Below are positions 35,157-43,634 of a stretch of DNA of 46,249 bases, in pieces. Location of the stretch: the NCBI GenBank assembly GCA_944322375.1, contig CALUOX010000006.1:1-46249 (forward strand), written 5' to 3'. The position numbers were made by a program, and so were the translations under genes. Numbering within the stretch: position 1 is the stretch's first letter; every line of letters begins with the position of its first letter. Below the pieces are notes generated by a model. That model worked only from the letters and a program-made list of their open reading frames with translations. It was not told the origin of the DNA and made no database searches. Source of the stretch: an uncultured Alistipes sp. (GTDB taxonomy: Bacteria > Bacteroidota > Bacteroidia > Bacteroidales > Rikenellaceae).

Positions 35157-35176
35157 TCCCACCAAACAGCATCACA

Positions 35177-36838
35177 ATGACGTGGTTCAACGCCCTTTTC
35201 ATCGAACATTCGGCCCTCCAGGCCGTCGTGGTCATCGCTCTGATCTGTGCCGCAGGCATGGTGTTAGGCAAGATCCGCATCGGCGGGATCTCGCTCGGCG
35301 TAACCTTCGTCTTCTTCATCGGCATCCTCGCCGGGCACCTCGGGCTCTCGATCGATGCCCGGATGCTCGAATATGCCGAAAGCTTCGGACTCGTTCTCTT
35401 CGTCTATTCCCTCGGCCTGCAGGTCGGGCCCGGATTCTTCAGCTCCTTCCATGAGGGCGGCGTGCGGCTCAATCTTCTCGGACTCGGCGTCGTCGGGATC
35501 GGAATCGCCCTGGCCGTACTGCTGAGCCGATTCACTCCCGTAGCCCTGCCCGAAATGATGGGCGTCATGTGCGGCGCCACGACCAACACGCCGGCTCTCG
35601 GTGCCGCACAACAGACCCTCAACCAGCTGAATCTACCCTCCGACGGCGCAGCCCTGAGCTGTGCCGTGACCTATCCTCTCGGCGTTCTGGGCGTCATTCT
35701 CGCCATTCTGGTCATGCGCCGTCTCTGGGTACGGCCCGGAGATCTCGCCGCCGCAGAGCCGAACGACACGCACAACACCTTCATTGCGGCCTTTCAGGTG
35801 CACAATCCCGGCATCTTCGGAATGAGCATCCAGCAGATTGCACGTATCAGCCACATCCCCTTCGTCATCTCGCGCATCTGGCACGACGGAAAGGTCTCCA
35901 TCCCCACCTCCGACACACAGGTGCAGGAGGGTGACCGACTGCTGGTCGTTACCGCCGAGAAAAACGTCGAAACACTCGCGGCACTCTTCGGAAAGGAGGA
36001 GCAGACCGGCTGGAACAAGAGCGACGTGGACTGGAATGCCATCGACAGCAAACTCGTTTCACAATCTATCGTCATTACGCGGCCGGAGATCAACGGCAAG
36101 AAACTCGGGACATTGAGATTGCGGAACAGTTACGGCATAAACATCAGCCGGGTCTATCGCAGCGGCGTGCCGCTACTGGCCACACCGAGTCTGGTGCTGC
36201 AGATCGGCGACCGCGTCATCGTCGTCGGCGAAGCACCCGCCGTGCACAACGTCGAGAAGGTGCTCGGAAATGCCGAAAAGAACCTCAACGAACCCAACAT
36301 CGCGGCGATTTTCATCGGCATCATTCTCGGACTCGCACTCGGTGCAATTCCGCTCCACCTGCCCGGCATCTCGGCGCCCGTACGACTCGGGCTCGCCGGC
36401 GGACCGATCATCGTCGGCATTCTCATCGGCACCTTCGGCCCGCGGCTGCACATGGTTACATATACCACGCTGAGTGCAAACCTGATGCTGCGCGGAATCG
36501 GACTCTCGATGTATCTGGCCTGTCTGGGACTCGATGCCGGAGCCCATTTCTTCGAAACCGTCGTAAGGCCGGAAGGCGCGATGTGGGTCGGACTCGGATT
36601 CCTTGTCACGCTGCTGCCGGTACTCCTCATGGGGTGGATCGCGTTGCGGTGGGCTCATCTCGACTTCGGTTCGACCTGCGGCATGCTCTGCGGCGCAATG
36701 GCCAATCCCATGGCCCTGAACTATGCCAACGATACCATCGAGGGCGACAATCCGTCGGTCAGCTATGCCACCGTCTATCCGCTCTCGATGTTCGTACGGG
36801 TCATTCTCGTACAGGTCGTCCTGCTCTTCTTCCTCTGA
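35177..36838 (+). CDS. AspT/YidE/YbjL family putative transporter
   Basis: A 553-residue membrane protein with two homologous membrane halves flanking two TrkA-C (RCK-C) domains. The N-terminal half has GKIRIGGISLGVTFVFFIGI and GLVLFVYSLGLQVGPGFF; the repeat signature GVMCGATTNTPALGAA is mirrored by GMLCGAMANPMALNYA in the C-terminal half. The TrkA-C parts contain SDTQVQEGDRLLVV and LQIGDRVIVVGE. Members exchange small acids such as aspartate and alanine; the substrate here is unknown. The start at 35177 is chosen because 35135 would precede the promoter. Confidence 0.9.
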   Translation: MTWFNALFIEHSALQAVVVIALICAAGMVLGKIRIGGISLGVTFVFFIGILAGHLGLSIDARMLEYAESFGLVLFVYSLGLQVGPGFFSSFHEGGVRLNLLGLGVVGIGIALAVLLSRFTPVALPEMMGVMCGATTNTPALGAAQQTLNQLNLPSDGAALSCAVTYPLGVLGVILAILVMRRLWVRPGDLAAAEPNDTHNTFIAAFQVHNPGIFGMSIQQIARISHIPFVISRIWHDGKVSIPTSDTQVQEGDRLLVVTAEKNVETLAALFGKEEQTGWNKSDVDWNAIDSKLVSQSIVITRPEINGKKLGTLRLRNSYGINISRVYRSGVPLLATPSLVLQIGDRVIVVGEAPAVHNVEKVLGNAEKNLNEPNIAAIFIGIILGLALGAIPLHLPGISAPVRLGLAGGPIIVGILIGTFGPRLHMVTYTTLSANLMLRGIGLSMYLACLGLDAGAHFFETVVRPEGAMWVGLGFLVTLLPVLLMGWIALRWAHLDFGSTCGMLCGAMANPMALNYANDTIEGDNPSVSYATVYPLSMFVRVILVQVVLLFFL

Positions 36839-37104
36839 CGCCACGGAAGCGCGGCCATTTTCCGCCGGCCATCCCTTCGACATAAGAGACCTTCATCCGC
36901 CGGAAATCACCGGAGGCTGGTGCTTCGGATTGATCGGATCGATCGGGTTCGACGCCTGCATTTTTCGATGGAACAGACTTCCCGACGGAACGGCTGCTGC
37001 ATCCGTCGGCTGCAGCAGAGCTATCCCGTCCGCACGGAAAGATGCAAGAAGGAGCGCAAAACCGATATTGCCGGTCAAGGAACAAATCAACGTCCCGAAG
37101 AACG
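36839..37104. other. Short intergenic stretch, no gene recognised
   Basis: It follows the transporter gene. Open frames here seem accidental. Just after the transporter stop there is a weak GCGG/CCGC pairing around TTTT (about 36850-36866), but no convincing terminator. Confidence 0.45.
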
Positions 37105-37107
37105 AAT

Positions 37108-37130
37108 AAAAAAGCCCCTCCGGGAGGGGC
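37108..37130 (-). terminator. Intrinsic terminator of the mqnA-kdsC run
   Basis: The stem GCCCCTC/GAGGGGC (37114-37120, 37124-37130) is followed on the minus strand by six T (37113-37108). It lies 33 bases beyond the kdsC stop and could also stop plus-strand transcripts in part. Confidence 0.8.
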
Positions 37131-37162
37131 GTTCCGTCATGTGGTTCCCGACGGAAAAGAGA

Positions 37163-37705
37163 TCAGTTCGACTGCACGTCGGTCGTACAGTTGACCCCCT
37201 TGGCATGAAGCGCCCACTCGCCGCGCGCACGTAGCACCTGCTCGATGATGTCGCGCACGCAACCTCGCCCCCCCGGGTACTCCGAGACGTAACGCGCCGC
37301 CTCAAGGATCTCCGTCGCAGCATCGGCCGGCGCCACCGGAATACCGACAGCCCGCATGCACTCCAGATCGGGAATGTCATCCCCCATGAAGATCACGTTG
37401 CGCGCATCGAGTCCGTATTCATCCAGGAACTCACGCAGGGCCGCGATCTTGTCGGCACAGTCGATATAGATCTTCGTGGCATGGAGCCGCTCGAAGCGCT
37501 CCTGAAGCCACTTGCCGCGGCCCCCCGAAATGATGCAGATCCTGTATCCCATCCGTGCCGCATACGAAACGGCATATCCGTCCTTGGCATAATAGCGACG
37601 GATGAAATCGTCGCCGAAAGGCGTAATCCCGCCATCGGTAAACACGCCGTCCACGTCGAAGACGAACGCTTCCGTCTTTACAATGTCTTCTTTGAAGTTT
37701 CCCAT
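37163..37705 (-). CDS. kdsC: KdsC-like HAD phosphatase (3-deoxy-D-manno-octulosonate 8-phosphate phosphatase)
   Basis: A 180-residue HAD-family phosphatase without a cap, of the YrbI/KdsC type, which releases phosphate from KDO 8-phosphate for lipopolysaccharide core synthesis. Motif I is FDVDGVFTDG (nucleophile D17, D19), motif II is IISGG, and motif IV is MGDDIPDLECM. Related enzymes act on other nonulosonic acid phosphates, so the exact substrate is inferred. The start at 37705 (MGNFKED) overlaps the end of the upstream gene by 28 bases; 37738 is a less likely start. Confidence 0.87.
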   Translation of the reverse strand: MGNFKEDIVKTEAFVFDVDGVFTDGGITPFGDDFIRRYYAKDGYAVSYAARMGYRICIISGGRGKWLQERFERLHATKIYIDCADKIAALREFLDEYGLDARNVIFMGDDIPDLECMRAVGIPVAPADAATEILEAARYVSEYPGGRGCVRDIIEQVLRARGEWALHAKGVNCTTDVQSN

Positions 37706-38469
37706 ATGTTTTGCGATATCAGTCGATAAATGGCACACAATCGTTCATCCCCCGCCAACAGGCGCAGATGCCGCTCCTCGGTCGGCAGGTCGTTCCGCAC
37801 CGCCGGGCCCGTCTGCACCTCGGCCGGCGACGTCGCGGCAAGCGCCTTGGCCGTCATTTCGCCGATCAACGGCCGCAGCAGATCGAATGACAGTCCCGCC
37901 TGCCGCAGTACCTCGGCTCCCAGTTCGAAACAGTGATTGGCGAAATTGCTGGCAAAGACTCCGGCAAGGTGCACCTTGCCGCGTAAAGCCGAATCGGCAT
38001 ACAGCACCGTATGGCTCAACGTCCGGGCAAAAGCCATCATCTCCGGCCGCAAAGCCGGAGTCGCCGTCTCGATCAGAATCGGAATTTGGGAGAAATCCAC
38101 CGCACGACCCTTCGTAAAGGTCTGGAATGGATAAAAGACGGCCCGCCGCTCGAAACGTCCCGGCAAGGCATCGACAGCAACGCTGCCGGCCGTATGGGCC
38201 ACGACGGCCGAAGAGGGGATTGGCAACGACGAGGCGACCTCGGAAACCGCTCGATCGCTGACGGCAATCAGATAGATGTCCGCCGCGGCCAATTGTGCAG
38301 GATCGTCCGCCCCGTCGCATCCCGCGAGAGCCGAAACGGCTGCCACCCGGTCGCGGTTACGACCGAAAACCTGTCGCAGATCGAGCGACGATGTGGCGAT
38401 GGACCGAGCCAGCGCCTCGGCAAGGTTGCCGCTGCCGATGATGACGACCGAACGAATCAAACGAATCAT
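37678..38469 (-). CDS. Rossmann-fold DUF2520 protein
   Basis: A 263-residue protein with an N-terminal NAD(P)-binding segment (VVIIGSGNLAEALARSI) like that of ProC and 6-phosphogluconate dehydrogenase relatives, and a C-terminal helical DUF2520 domain (LRGKVHLAGVFASNFANHCFELG). HTAGSVAVDAL and RRAVFYPFQTFTKG are family blocks. The reaction is unknown. In Bacteroidetes it often lies beside kdsC, as here, with a 28-base overlap; the link is unexplained. Confidence 0.85.
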   Translation of the reverse strand: MIRLIRSVVIIGSGNLAEALARSIATSSLDLRQVFGRNRDRVAAVSALAGCDGADDPAQLAAADIYLIAVSDRAVSEVASSLPIPSSAVVAHTAGSVAVDALPGRFERRAVFYPFQTFTKGRAVDFSQIPILIETATPALRPEMMAFARTLSHTVLYADSALRGKVHLAGVFASNFANHCFELGAEVLRQAGLSFDLLRPLIGEMTAKALAATSPAEVQTGPAVRNDLPTEERHLRLLAGDERLCAIYRLISQNIWETSKKTL

Positions 38470-38508
38470 GATAAAAAACGCTTGTGCATGTATGATAAAA
38501 ACATCGAA

Positions 38509-39816
38509 TCAAATATCAATCAACAAAACATTGGCCGGCGATCGCCGCGCCGCAGCCCGGATGTCGGCCAACAGCTCGCCCACACGCTCCATCTCGGGCG
38601 ATTCCCGGAAATCAAGCTGCGTACACCCGTAATCCTCCACCTTCTCCAGCACATCGTAAAGCGTAAGCGTATGGATATCCACGGCCGGCGAGAAGAGCGC
38701 CTCGCGTTCGTCCGCATCGCTGCGCACCGTAAGCAGCAGGTGCGCCGTGACCAGCGAATAGAGCACATCGTTGACAATGCGCGTAGGCAACCGCAGCTCG
38801 GTATGGATATCGGTAGCAGAAACGGGACCTCCTCCCTTGCGGAAGTTGCGGGCAATGAGCAGCATGACGGCCAATGTCACCTGCCGGCGGTGATCGTAAC
38901 TGATATGCAGCGATTCCCGCTCCTCGGCAAACCGCGCAATGTTCTGGTAGGCAAAGGCCAGCTCCCCGCCGAAGAGCAGGATCTGCCACGACCACTGCAC
39001 CCAGATGAGGAACAGCGGCAACGCGGCAAAACTGCCGTAGATGGCGTTGTACGACGTCATGTATCCCTGCAGCCAGACATACCCCCATTGGAAACAGAGG
39101 AACAGTGTCCCCGCCACGATGCCGGCCATGATCGCACAGCCGGGTTTTACGCGCGTATTGGGGACAACAACGTAGATGAAGGAGAACATCGTCCAGATAA
39201 CCAGCAGCGACACCGCAACCGACAACAGCGAATAGAGTACGCCGATCGACTCGATACCCAACAGCTCGCCCGCATAGCGTCCCACCGTACTGGCAATGAC
39301 CCACAGGATCGGGGCTACGACGACCACCGCCACATAATCGGAGAACTGTCGCGACAGACTTCGCGAGACCTTGACCTCCCAAATGTTGTTGAAAGCATCC
39401 TCAACGGAGCCGAAAACCCGCATCACGGCCCAAAACAGCATGGCAATACCCACAACGGCCACCACGCCGCCCTGCGCACTCACGAGGGCCTTGTCGGCAA
39501 ACGCCACGATGTAATCGACCACTTCACGATTCTGAGGGAAGAGCGAATAGAGGTTTTGCATCAATCCCTCGGCCAAGCCAAACCCCTTGACCACCGCAAA
39601 GACCAATGCCGCAATGGGAACGATCGACATGAGCGTATAGAAGGTCAGGGCCGCACTGCGTATCAGCGTGCCGTGCTCGTTGAGCCCCCGCGCCGTATAA
39701 AACAACAGTTTGTATTGACGAACCGCCCAACGGATAAAACCGTTGCGGTAGTTCCGCTCGTCCTTCAGGAAGATCGTCTCCGTAAAGAACGTAAAGAGAT
39801 TTCTGAATGAAGCCAT
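38509..39816 (-). CDS. YihY/BrkB family inner-membrane protein
   Basis: A 435-residue protein with six or so hydrophobic helices in the first 300 residues. Family elements are HGTLIRSAALTFYTLMSIVPIAALVFA, FSYIYVVVPNTRVKPG and AIYGSFAALPLFLIWVQWSW. The last 130 residues are a soluble winged-helix-like region. The family was once labelled ribonuclease BN and its function is unclear. It lies between corA and the DUF2520 gene on the same strand. Confidence 0.88.
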   Translation of the reverse strand: MASFRNLFTFFTETIFLKDERNYRNGFIRWAVRQYKLLFYTARGLNEHGTLIRSAALTFYTLMSIVPIAALVFAVVKGFGLAEGLMQNLYSLFPQNREVVDYIVAFADKALVSAQGGVVAVVGIAMLFWAVMRVFGSVEDAFNNIWEVKVSRSLSRQFSDYVAVVVVAPILWVIASTVGRYAGELLGIESIGVLYSLLSVAVSLLVIWTMFSFIYVVVPNTRVKPGCAIMAGIVAGTLFLCFQWGYVWLQGYMTSYNAIYGSFAALPLFLIWVQWSWQILLFGGELAFAYQNIARFAEERESLHISYDHRRQVTLAVMLLIARNFRKGGGPVSATDIHTELRLPTRIVNDVLYSLVTAHLLLTVRSDADEREALFSPAVDIHTLTLYDVLEKVEDYGCTQLDFRESPEMERVGELLADIRAAARRSPANVLLIDI

Positions 39817-39867
39817 AACCTCTGAAACTTGCTGTCGATCGGGAACATCCCGACGGCCGACATCCCT

Positions 39868-40848
39868 CTACAACCACTTTTTGTACCGGAAATACCAGAT
39901 CGTGCCCGCCGAGCAGAGAATCATCAGTCCGATGGCAAACAGATAGCCCACCGGAATCACCCACCCGTTCGGCAGCGTATAACTCCAGTCCAGTTCGGGA
40001 ATGTGGAAGTTCATGCCGTAGATACTCGCAACAAGCGTCGCCGGCATGAAGATCACGGCCGCCACCGAAAAGATCTTCACGATCTCGTTCTGTTCGATGT
40101 TGATCAGACCCAGGGCCGCATCCTGGATGTAGTCCAGTCGCTGGAAGCTGAAGTCGGCATGGTTGATCAGCGAATTGACGTCCTTGATCATCAGCTGCAA
40201 CCGGGGATAGATGTCGTTCGGAAAGCGTTCCGACCGCAGAATGCCCGACAGAACCCGCTGCCGGTCGAAAATATTCTCCCGCAGCAACATCGTACTCTCC
40301 AGAAGGGCGTTGATGCGGTGGATGATCTTCTTGTCGATCGAATCTTCCGAATTGATATCCTTCGAAAGCGCCGCAACCTGTTTGGCGATCATCTCCACGA
40401 GGTCGGCATCGTAGTCGATGCGCACCTCGAGCAACGAAATAAAGAGATGATAACCCGTCGAATAGCTCCGCGAGTTCATCTGCAGCCGCTTCTCGGTCTC
40501 ACGAAAGGTCCGGAACTCCGCATTGCGCACCGACACCAGCACACCTTCGTTCGAGATGATGAACGACACCGGCTCCACGACGAACGAATCGCCCGTCGGC
40601 ACAAAAAAGTTCGAGTTGGAGATGATGGCATTCTCCGTCTCCGAGTATTTCGAGGTCGATTCGATCTCTTCGACCTGCTGCTTGGTCTGAAGACTGATCT
40701 CCATGAAGTTTTCCACGGCCTTCTGCTCCTTGATCGACGGCCGAAGCAGATCGATCCACAGAATATCGTCGTAGCCCAACTCGTCGAAGAGTTTGGGATC
40801 CGCATTGCGAATGATTTTGTTGTACTGCTTGAGGTAAATCGTAATCAT
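39868..40848 (-). CDS. corA: CorA family magnesium/cobalt transporter
   Basis: A pentameric divalent-cation channel of the inner membrane. The 326-residue protein has a long cytoplasmic N-terminal domain and two C-terminal helices. The signature YGMNFHIPELDW (GMN at 278-280) ends the first helix and forms the pore entrance. The start at 40848 (MITIYLKQYN) is preferred over 40902. It follows mqnA after about 100 bases. Metal preference (Mg, Co, Ni or Zn) cannot be told. Confidence 0.93.
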   Translation of the reverse strand: MITIYLKQYNKIIRNADPKLFDELGYDDILWIDLLRPSIKEQKAVENFMEISLQTKQQVEEIESTSKYSETENAIISNSNFFVPTGDSFVVEPVSFIISNEGVLVSVRNAEFRTFRETEKRLQMNSRSYSTGYHLFISLLEVRIDYDADLVEMIAKQVAALSKDINSEDSIDKKIIHRINALLESTMLLRENIFDRQRVLSGILRSERFPNDIYPRLQLMIKDVNSLINHADFSFQRLDYIQDAALGLINIEQNEIVKIFSVAAVIFMPATLVASIYGMNFHIPELDWSYTLPNGWVIPVGYLFAIGLMILCSAGTIWYFRYKKWL

Positions 40849-40951
40849 AAGCACCCTGTTTCTGTCCGGCGCCCCATCCGAAGGCGACCGGTCGGTTGTC
40901 ACTCGTGTAAACGTCCGAAGGTGCTGCGCCGGAGCGCGGCGATTATCCTCT

Positions 40952-41725
40952 TCAGCCCGGTTCGACCCGAGGCGTCACCTTGATGCCCGAGGTCCAGAAT
41001 TTTTGAAGGGCCTTGTGTTTTTCGTTGTCGAAAAGAAAATCGACCGTCTGTGTCAGATGATCGTAGGCATAGGGGCGGTCACGATAGTCGCTCTCGACGA
41101 TCGCCTCGTAGATCCGCTCCACGCCGAACGTAAGCGACTGCTGCAGAGCATCGGTCACCTCATAGGGGGTGCCGCGGCGAGCAACCCACACGGCAAAGGC
41201 AAACGGCATTCCCGTCGCTTCGTGCCATGCGGCAGCAAGATCATACGTATAGATGAATTCGTCTTCGTGTTCGAGGGCCTTGTCGCCCACCAGCAGAAAG
41301 GCATCGCCGTCGCGGGGCGTATCGAGAACCGAGCTGCCCGGCAGGAGAAGCCACTCCGGGGTGATTTTCCACACTTTGGAGGCAAGATAGCCCGTCAGCT
41401 GCACCGACGTGCAGGCATCCGGATCAAGCCAGATACGGCGAACCTCCTCGATCGGCGTATTCGACACGACCTGTTCCGTCCGCACCATCGATTCGGCTCC
41501 GATGCAGTAGTCCGTGACGATCTCCGCACTCTTGAGTTGCGGCACGACCGACGACGGCACCAGGGCGATATCCGCATCGCCGTCGATAAAGTGCTGTGCG
41601 CAAAGGGCCGGAGTTGTAGATAACAGAAGATCCGCACGCAGATTACCTTCGTGCCGGATACCGTAAATGAAAGGTATCGTATTGAGATACGATACGGCTG
41701 CTATTCGCGGGGTAAGAGCCATCAT
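40952..41725 (-). CDS. mqnA: Chorismate dehydratase-like menaquinone biosynthesis protein (MqnA family)
   Basis: A 257-residue protein of the MqnA/MqnD family, with a periplasmic-binding-like fold but no signal peptide. Family features are RIAAVSYLNTIPFIYGI at the start, DADIALVPSSVV, and PYEVTDALQQSLTFGVERI near the C-terminus. MqnA converts chorismate to 3-[(1-carboxyvinyl)oxy]benzoate, the first step of the futalosine route to menaquinone. MqnD is the alternative, but the N-terminal pattern fits MqnA better. Two adjacent ATGs exist (41725, 41722). Confidence 0.85.
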   Translation of the reverse strand: MMALTPRIAAVSYLNTIPFIYGIRHEGNLRADLLLSTTPALCAQHFIDGDADIALVPSSVVPQLKSAEIVTDYCIGAESMVRTEQVVSNTPIEEVRRIWLDPDACTSVQLTGYLASKVWKITPEWLLLPGSSVLDTPRDGDAFLLVGDKALEHEDEFIYTYDLAAAWHEATGMPFAFAVWVARRGTPYEVTDALQQSLTFGVERIYEAIVESDYRDRPYAYDHLTQTVDFLFDNEKHKALQKFWTSGIKVTPRVEPG

Positions 41726-41818
41726 CCATACGTTTTAACCTTTCGTTCGACAAATTTTCCGCAACGGTACCTCCGCGCTGCCGACGACAGATTGAGGCGG
41801 AATACCGCAAATTCATCG

Positions 41819-41849
41819 CAAAGGTAACTTTTTTTCGGGAAACGGACAA
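41819..41849 (-). promoter_or_regulatory. Promoter for mqnA and following genes
   Basis: On the minus strand TTG (41849-41847), 20 bases, then TACCTTTG (41826-41819), a full -7 match. The start of transcription near 41812 leaves an 87-base leader. The genes mqnA to kdsC may share it. Confidence 0.7.
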
Positions 41850-41956
41850 CATGGCTGCAGATTATTTTCATCGGCGCCCAAGCGTGCACACGGTTCGGGC
41901 ACAGCACCATACCGGATTCCTCCATGAAAAAGTTTTTCTAAAACGTGTGAAAAGAC

Positions 41957-41988
41957 TTGACAACGGGGGTCGGCATGTCGTATATTTG
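41957..41988 (+). promoter_or_regulatory. Promoter for the tail-like gene cluster
   Basis: TTG (41957-41959), 21 bases, then TATATTTG (41981-41988). It is divergent from the mqnA promoter. A leader of about 150 bases precedes the ATG at 42144; I see no riboswitch in it. Confidence 0.65.
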
Positions 41989-42143
41989 TTCCGTCGATCG
42001 ACCGAAAACCGGAAGTTATCAACAAATCCAATCCGGAGGTTTCCCCTGTTTTGAACATTCCGAATTGCCGGTTCATCTTGATCCCGGCCTCTTTCCAACG
42101 GGGAATTTCATCTTATCAACAGTTTATCAAAACTTTTTTCAAC

Positions 42144-42548
42144 ATGTCCTACATCTATCTCTCGCAACAGCTGCGGGACCTGGTGAACGCGCGCGGATAC
42201 ACTTTCTTCACCGCACCCGAACAATACATGTCCTCCGAACTCTGCTACTATCCCGCCGCATGGCTCGTCCCCCCGAAACTGCTGGAGATCGAAGGCCGAC
42301 GGCACGGCCGAAGAGTCTATGACGTAGAGCTCCACCTGCTCTGTCCGGCGCTCAAACTCTCCCTCCCCGAACGGGCCGTAAAGCTCAACGAAATGGAACA
42401 GGATCTCCTCGAGATCTTTACAAGCCTGAGTCTCTCCGAGAAGGTCATCGCCATCGAGGAGCTCATGCTTCAACCGCGCAGCCACGCCCTTACCAACCAT
42501 GGCGAGATCTCGCAGAGTGCATCGGCACACGTCATCGTCTGGTTCTGA
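42144..42548 (+). CDS. Uncharacterised protein, first gene of a phage-tail-like cluster
   Basis: A 134-residue product without a signal peptide or membrane helix: MSYIYLSQQLRDLVNARG, then EQYMSSELCYYPAAWLVPPKLL and ALKLSLPERAVKLNEMEQDLLEIF. I do not recognise the family. The size, the mixed alpha/beta look and the place before three overlapping genes that resemble phage structural genes would suit a tail-completion protein, but this is inference. The start at 42144 is the first ATG that removes the odd N-terminal extension reaching back to 42051. Base composition is like the core genome. Confidence 0.6.
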   Translation: MSYIYLSQQLRDLVNARGYTFFTAPEQYMSSELCYYPAAWLVPPKLLEIEGRRHGRRVYDVELHLLCPALKLSLPERAVKLNEMEQDLLEIFTSLSLSEKVIAIEELMLQPRSHALTNHGEISQSASAHVIVWF

Positions 42549-42671
42549 CGCCGCATCGCCCCGCTGCTCCGCAGATCCGGCAGGCGGAACATCCGCCGCA
42601 TGCATCGAAATTACCGGCCCGTCTCACGGTGCAGCGCACACACTTCAATTCACAACCTAAAATTCCAGCCC

Positions 42672-43634
42672 ATGAGTTTTCTTACGATTCCACAAAACTA
42701 TGCTCCGGGATTCGCACCGCAACACTACACGTACATCAACGACTCGGCCGCCGGACAGCTCACGGCCCAACTGTCCGACACGCTTACCGGAGAGGAGGTC
42801 GCATCGCTGGCCCTGAACGATCTCTGGATGCCGGATATCGAGGTCTCGACCTTCCTTCGGAGAATGGCCGACCCCGCACCCTTCGAGACCGGAACAACCG
42901 GACTCCACGTTCCGGAGCAACGCACCATCGGACTCTCGATGAAGATCGGGGCCGACGCCGCAGCCGATCGGATCTTCCTCCCGGCATCGGTTTCGACCGG
43001 GGAAGGAGAACCGCTCACCGCGCTGCCGGCCGCAAGGCTCATCGGTGCGGACGAAACCGACGAGATCAGTTTCAACTGTCGCTCGCAGGCCTCGGCAACT
43101 CTCGCCGTAACGACCGCGGCAGGTCGTACCGAGACCTCTTTCGACGCAACGGCTGCAGGGGTCGTTCTGTTCCGTCTCGACGCCTCCGCGTTTCCCGAAG
43201 CCGAAGCCTTTGACCTGACGGTCGAGATTGCCGGGCACACGACCGAACTGCACTATGAGGTGACACGATCGTCGCTGGTGGGGTGCAGAGCGGCCTGGCT
43301 CAACGACAAGGGCGGGATCGACCGCTACACGTTCCCGCTGGTCGAACAGCGCCTCTTCGAGATCGAACGCAAACGATGCCGTCTGGCCGAAAGCGGATAC
43401 GTACAGTCCGACGTACGGTGCGAAGAGCATCTGTCGCTCGGTTCGGCCTACGAACCGACAGCCGTACTCGAAGCGCTCGCACGGCTTGCGGCAGCACCGG
43501 CTGTCTGGGTCGCCTCGGACCAGTCCTGGATTCCGGTCGATGTCGTCACCGATTCGGTCCGGATCGAACGTCAGGGATTGTTGCAACAGCTTTCGCTGGA
43601 GGTAAGGCCCCGGCAGAAAGGAGTGCGGCTATGA
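42672..43634 (+). CDS. Uncharacterised protein, likely phage-tail-type structural protein
   Basis: A 320-residue soluble, beta-rich protein starting MSFLTIPQNYAPGF. The last third (LNDKGGIDRYTFPLVEQ, then SLGSAYEPTAVLEALARLAA, PAVWVASDQSWIPVDVVTD) resembles, from memory, tail-module proteins in Bacteroidetes prophages, in which a GGIDYFTF-like block precedes a VWV..D..WIPV..V block. The middle has Ig-like strands. The next gene starts at its stop (ATGA). The ATG at 42672 is preferred over 42600. Confidence 0.6.
   Translation: MSFLTIPQNYAPGFAPQHYTYINDSAAGQLTAQLSDTLTGEEVASLALNDLWMPDIEVSTFLRRMADPAPFETGTTGLHVPEQRTIGLSMKIGADAAADRIFLPASVSTGEGEPLTALPAARLIGADETDEISFNCRSQASATLAVTTAAGRTETSFDATAAGVVLFRLDASAFPEAEAFDLTVEIAGHTTELHYEVTRSSLVGCRAAWLNDKGGIDRYTFPLVEQRLFEIERKRCRLAESGYVQSDVRCEEHLSLGSAYEPTAVLEALARLAAAPAVWVASDQSWIPVDVVTDSVRIERQGLLQQLSLEVRPRQKGVRL

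Noticed and set aside
39839-39853. Six-base hairpin TCGGGA/TCCCGA between corA and the YihY gene
   Set aside because: The stem is short and has no T tract in either direction; not enough for a terminator.
40867-40938. TCCGGCGC / GCGCCGGA pairing in the mqnA-corA gap
   Set aside because: The loop of about 50 bases has no further structure and no T tract; likely chance in GC-rich sequence.
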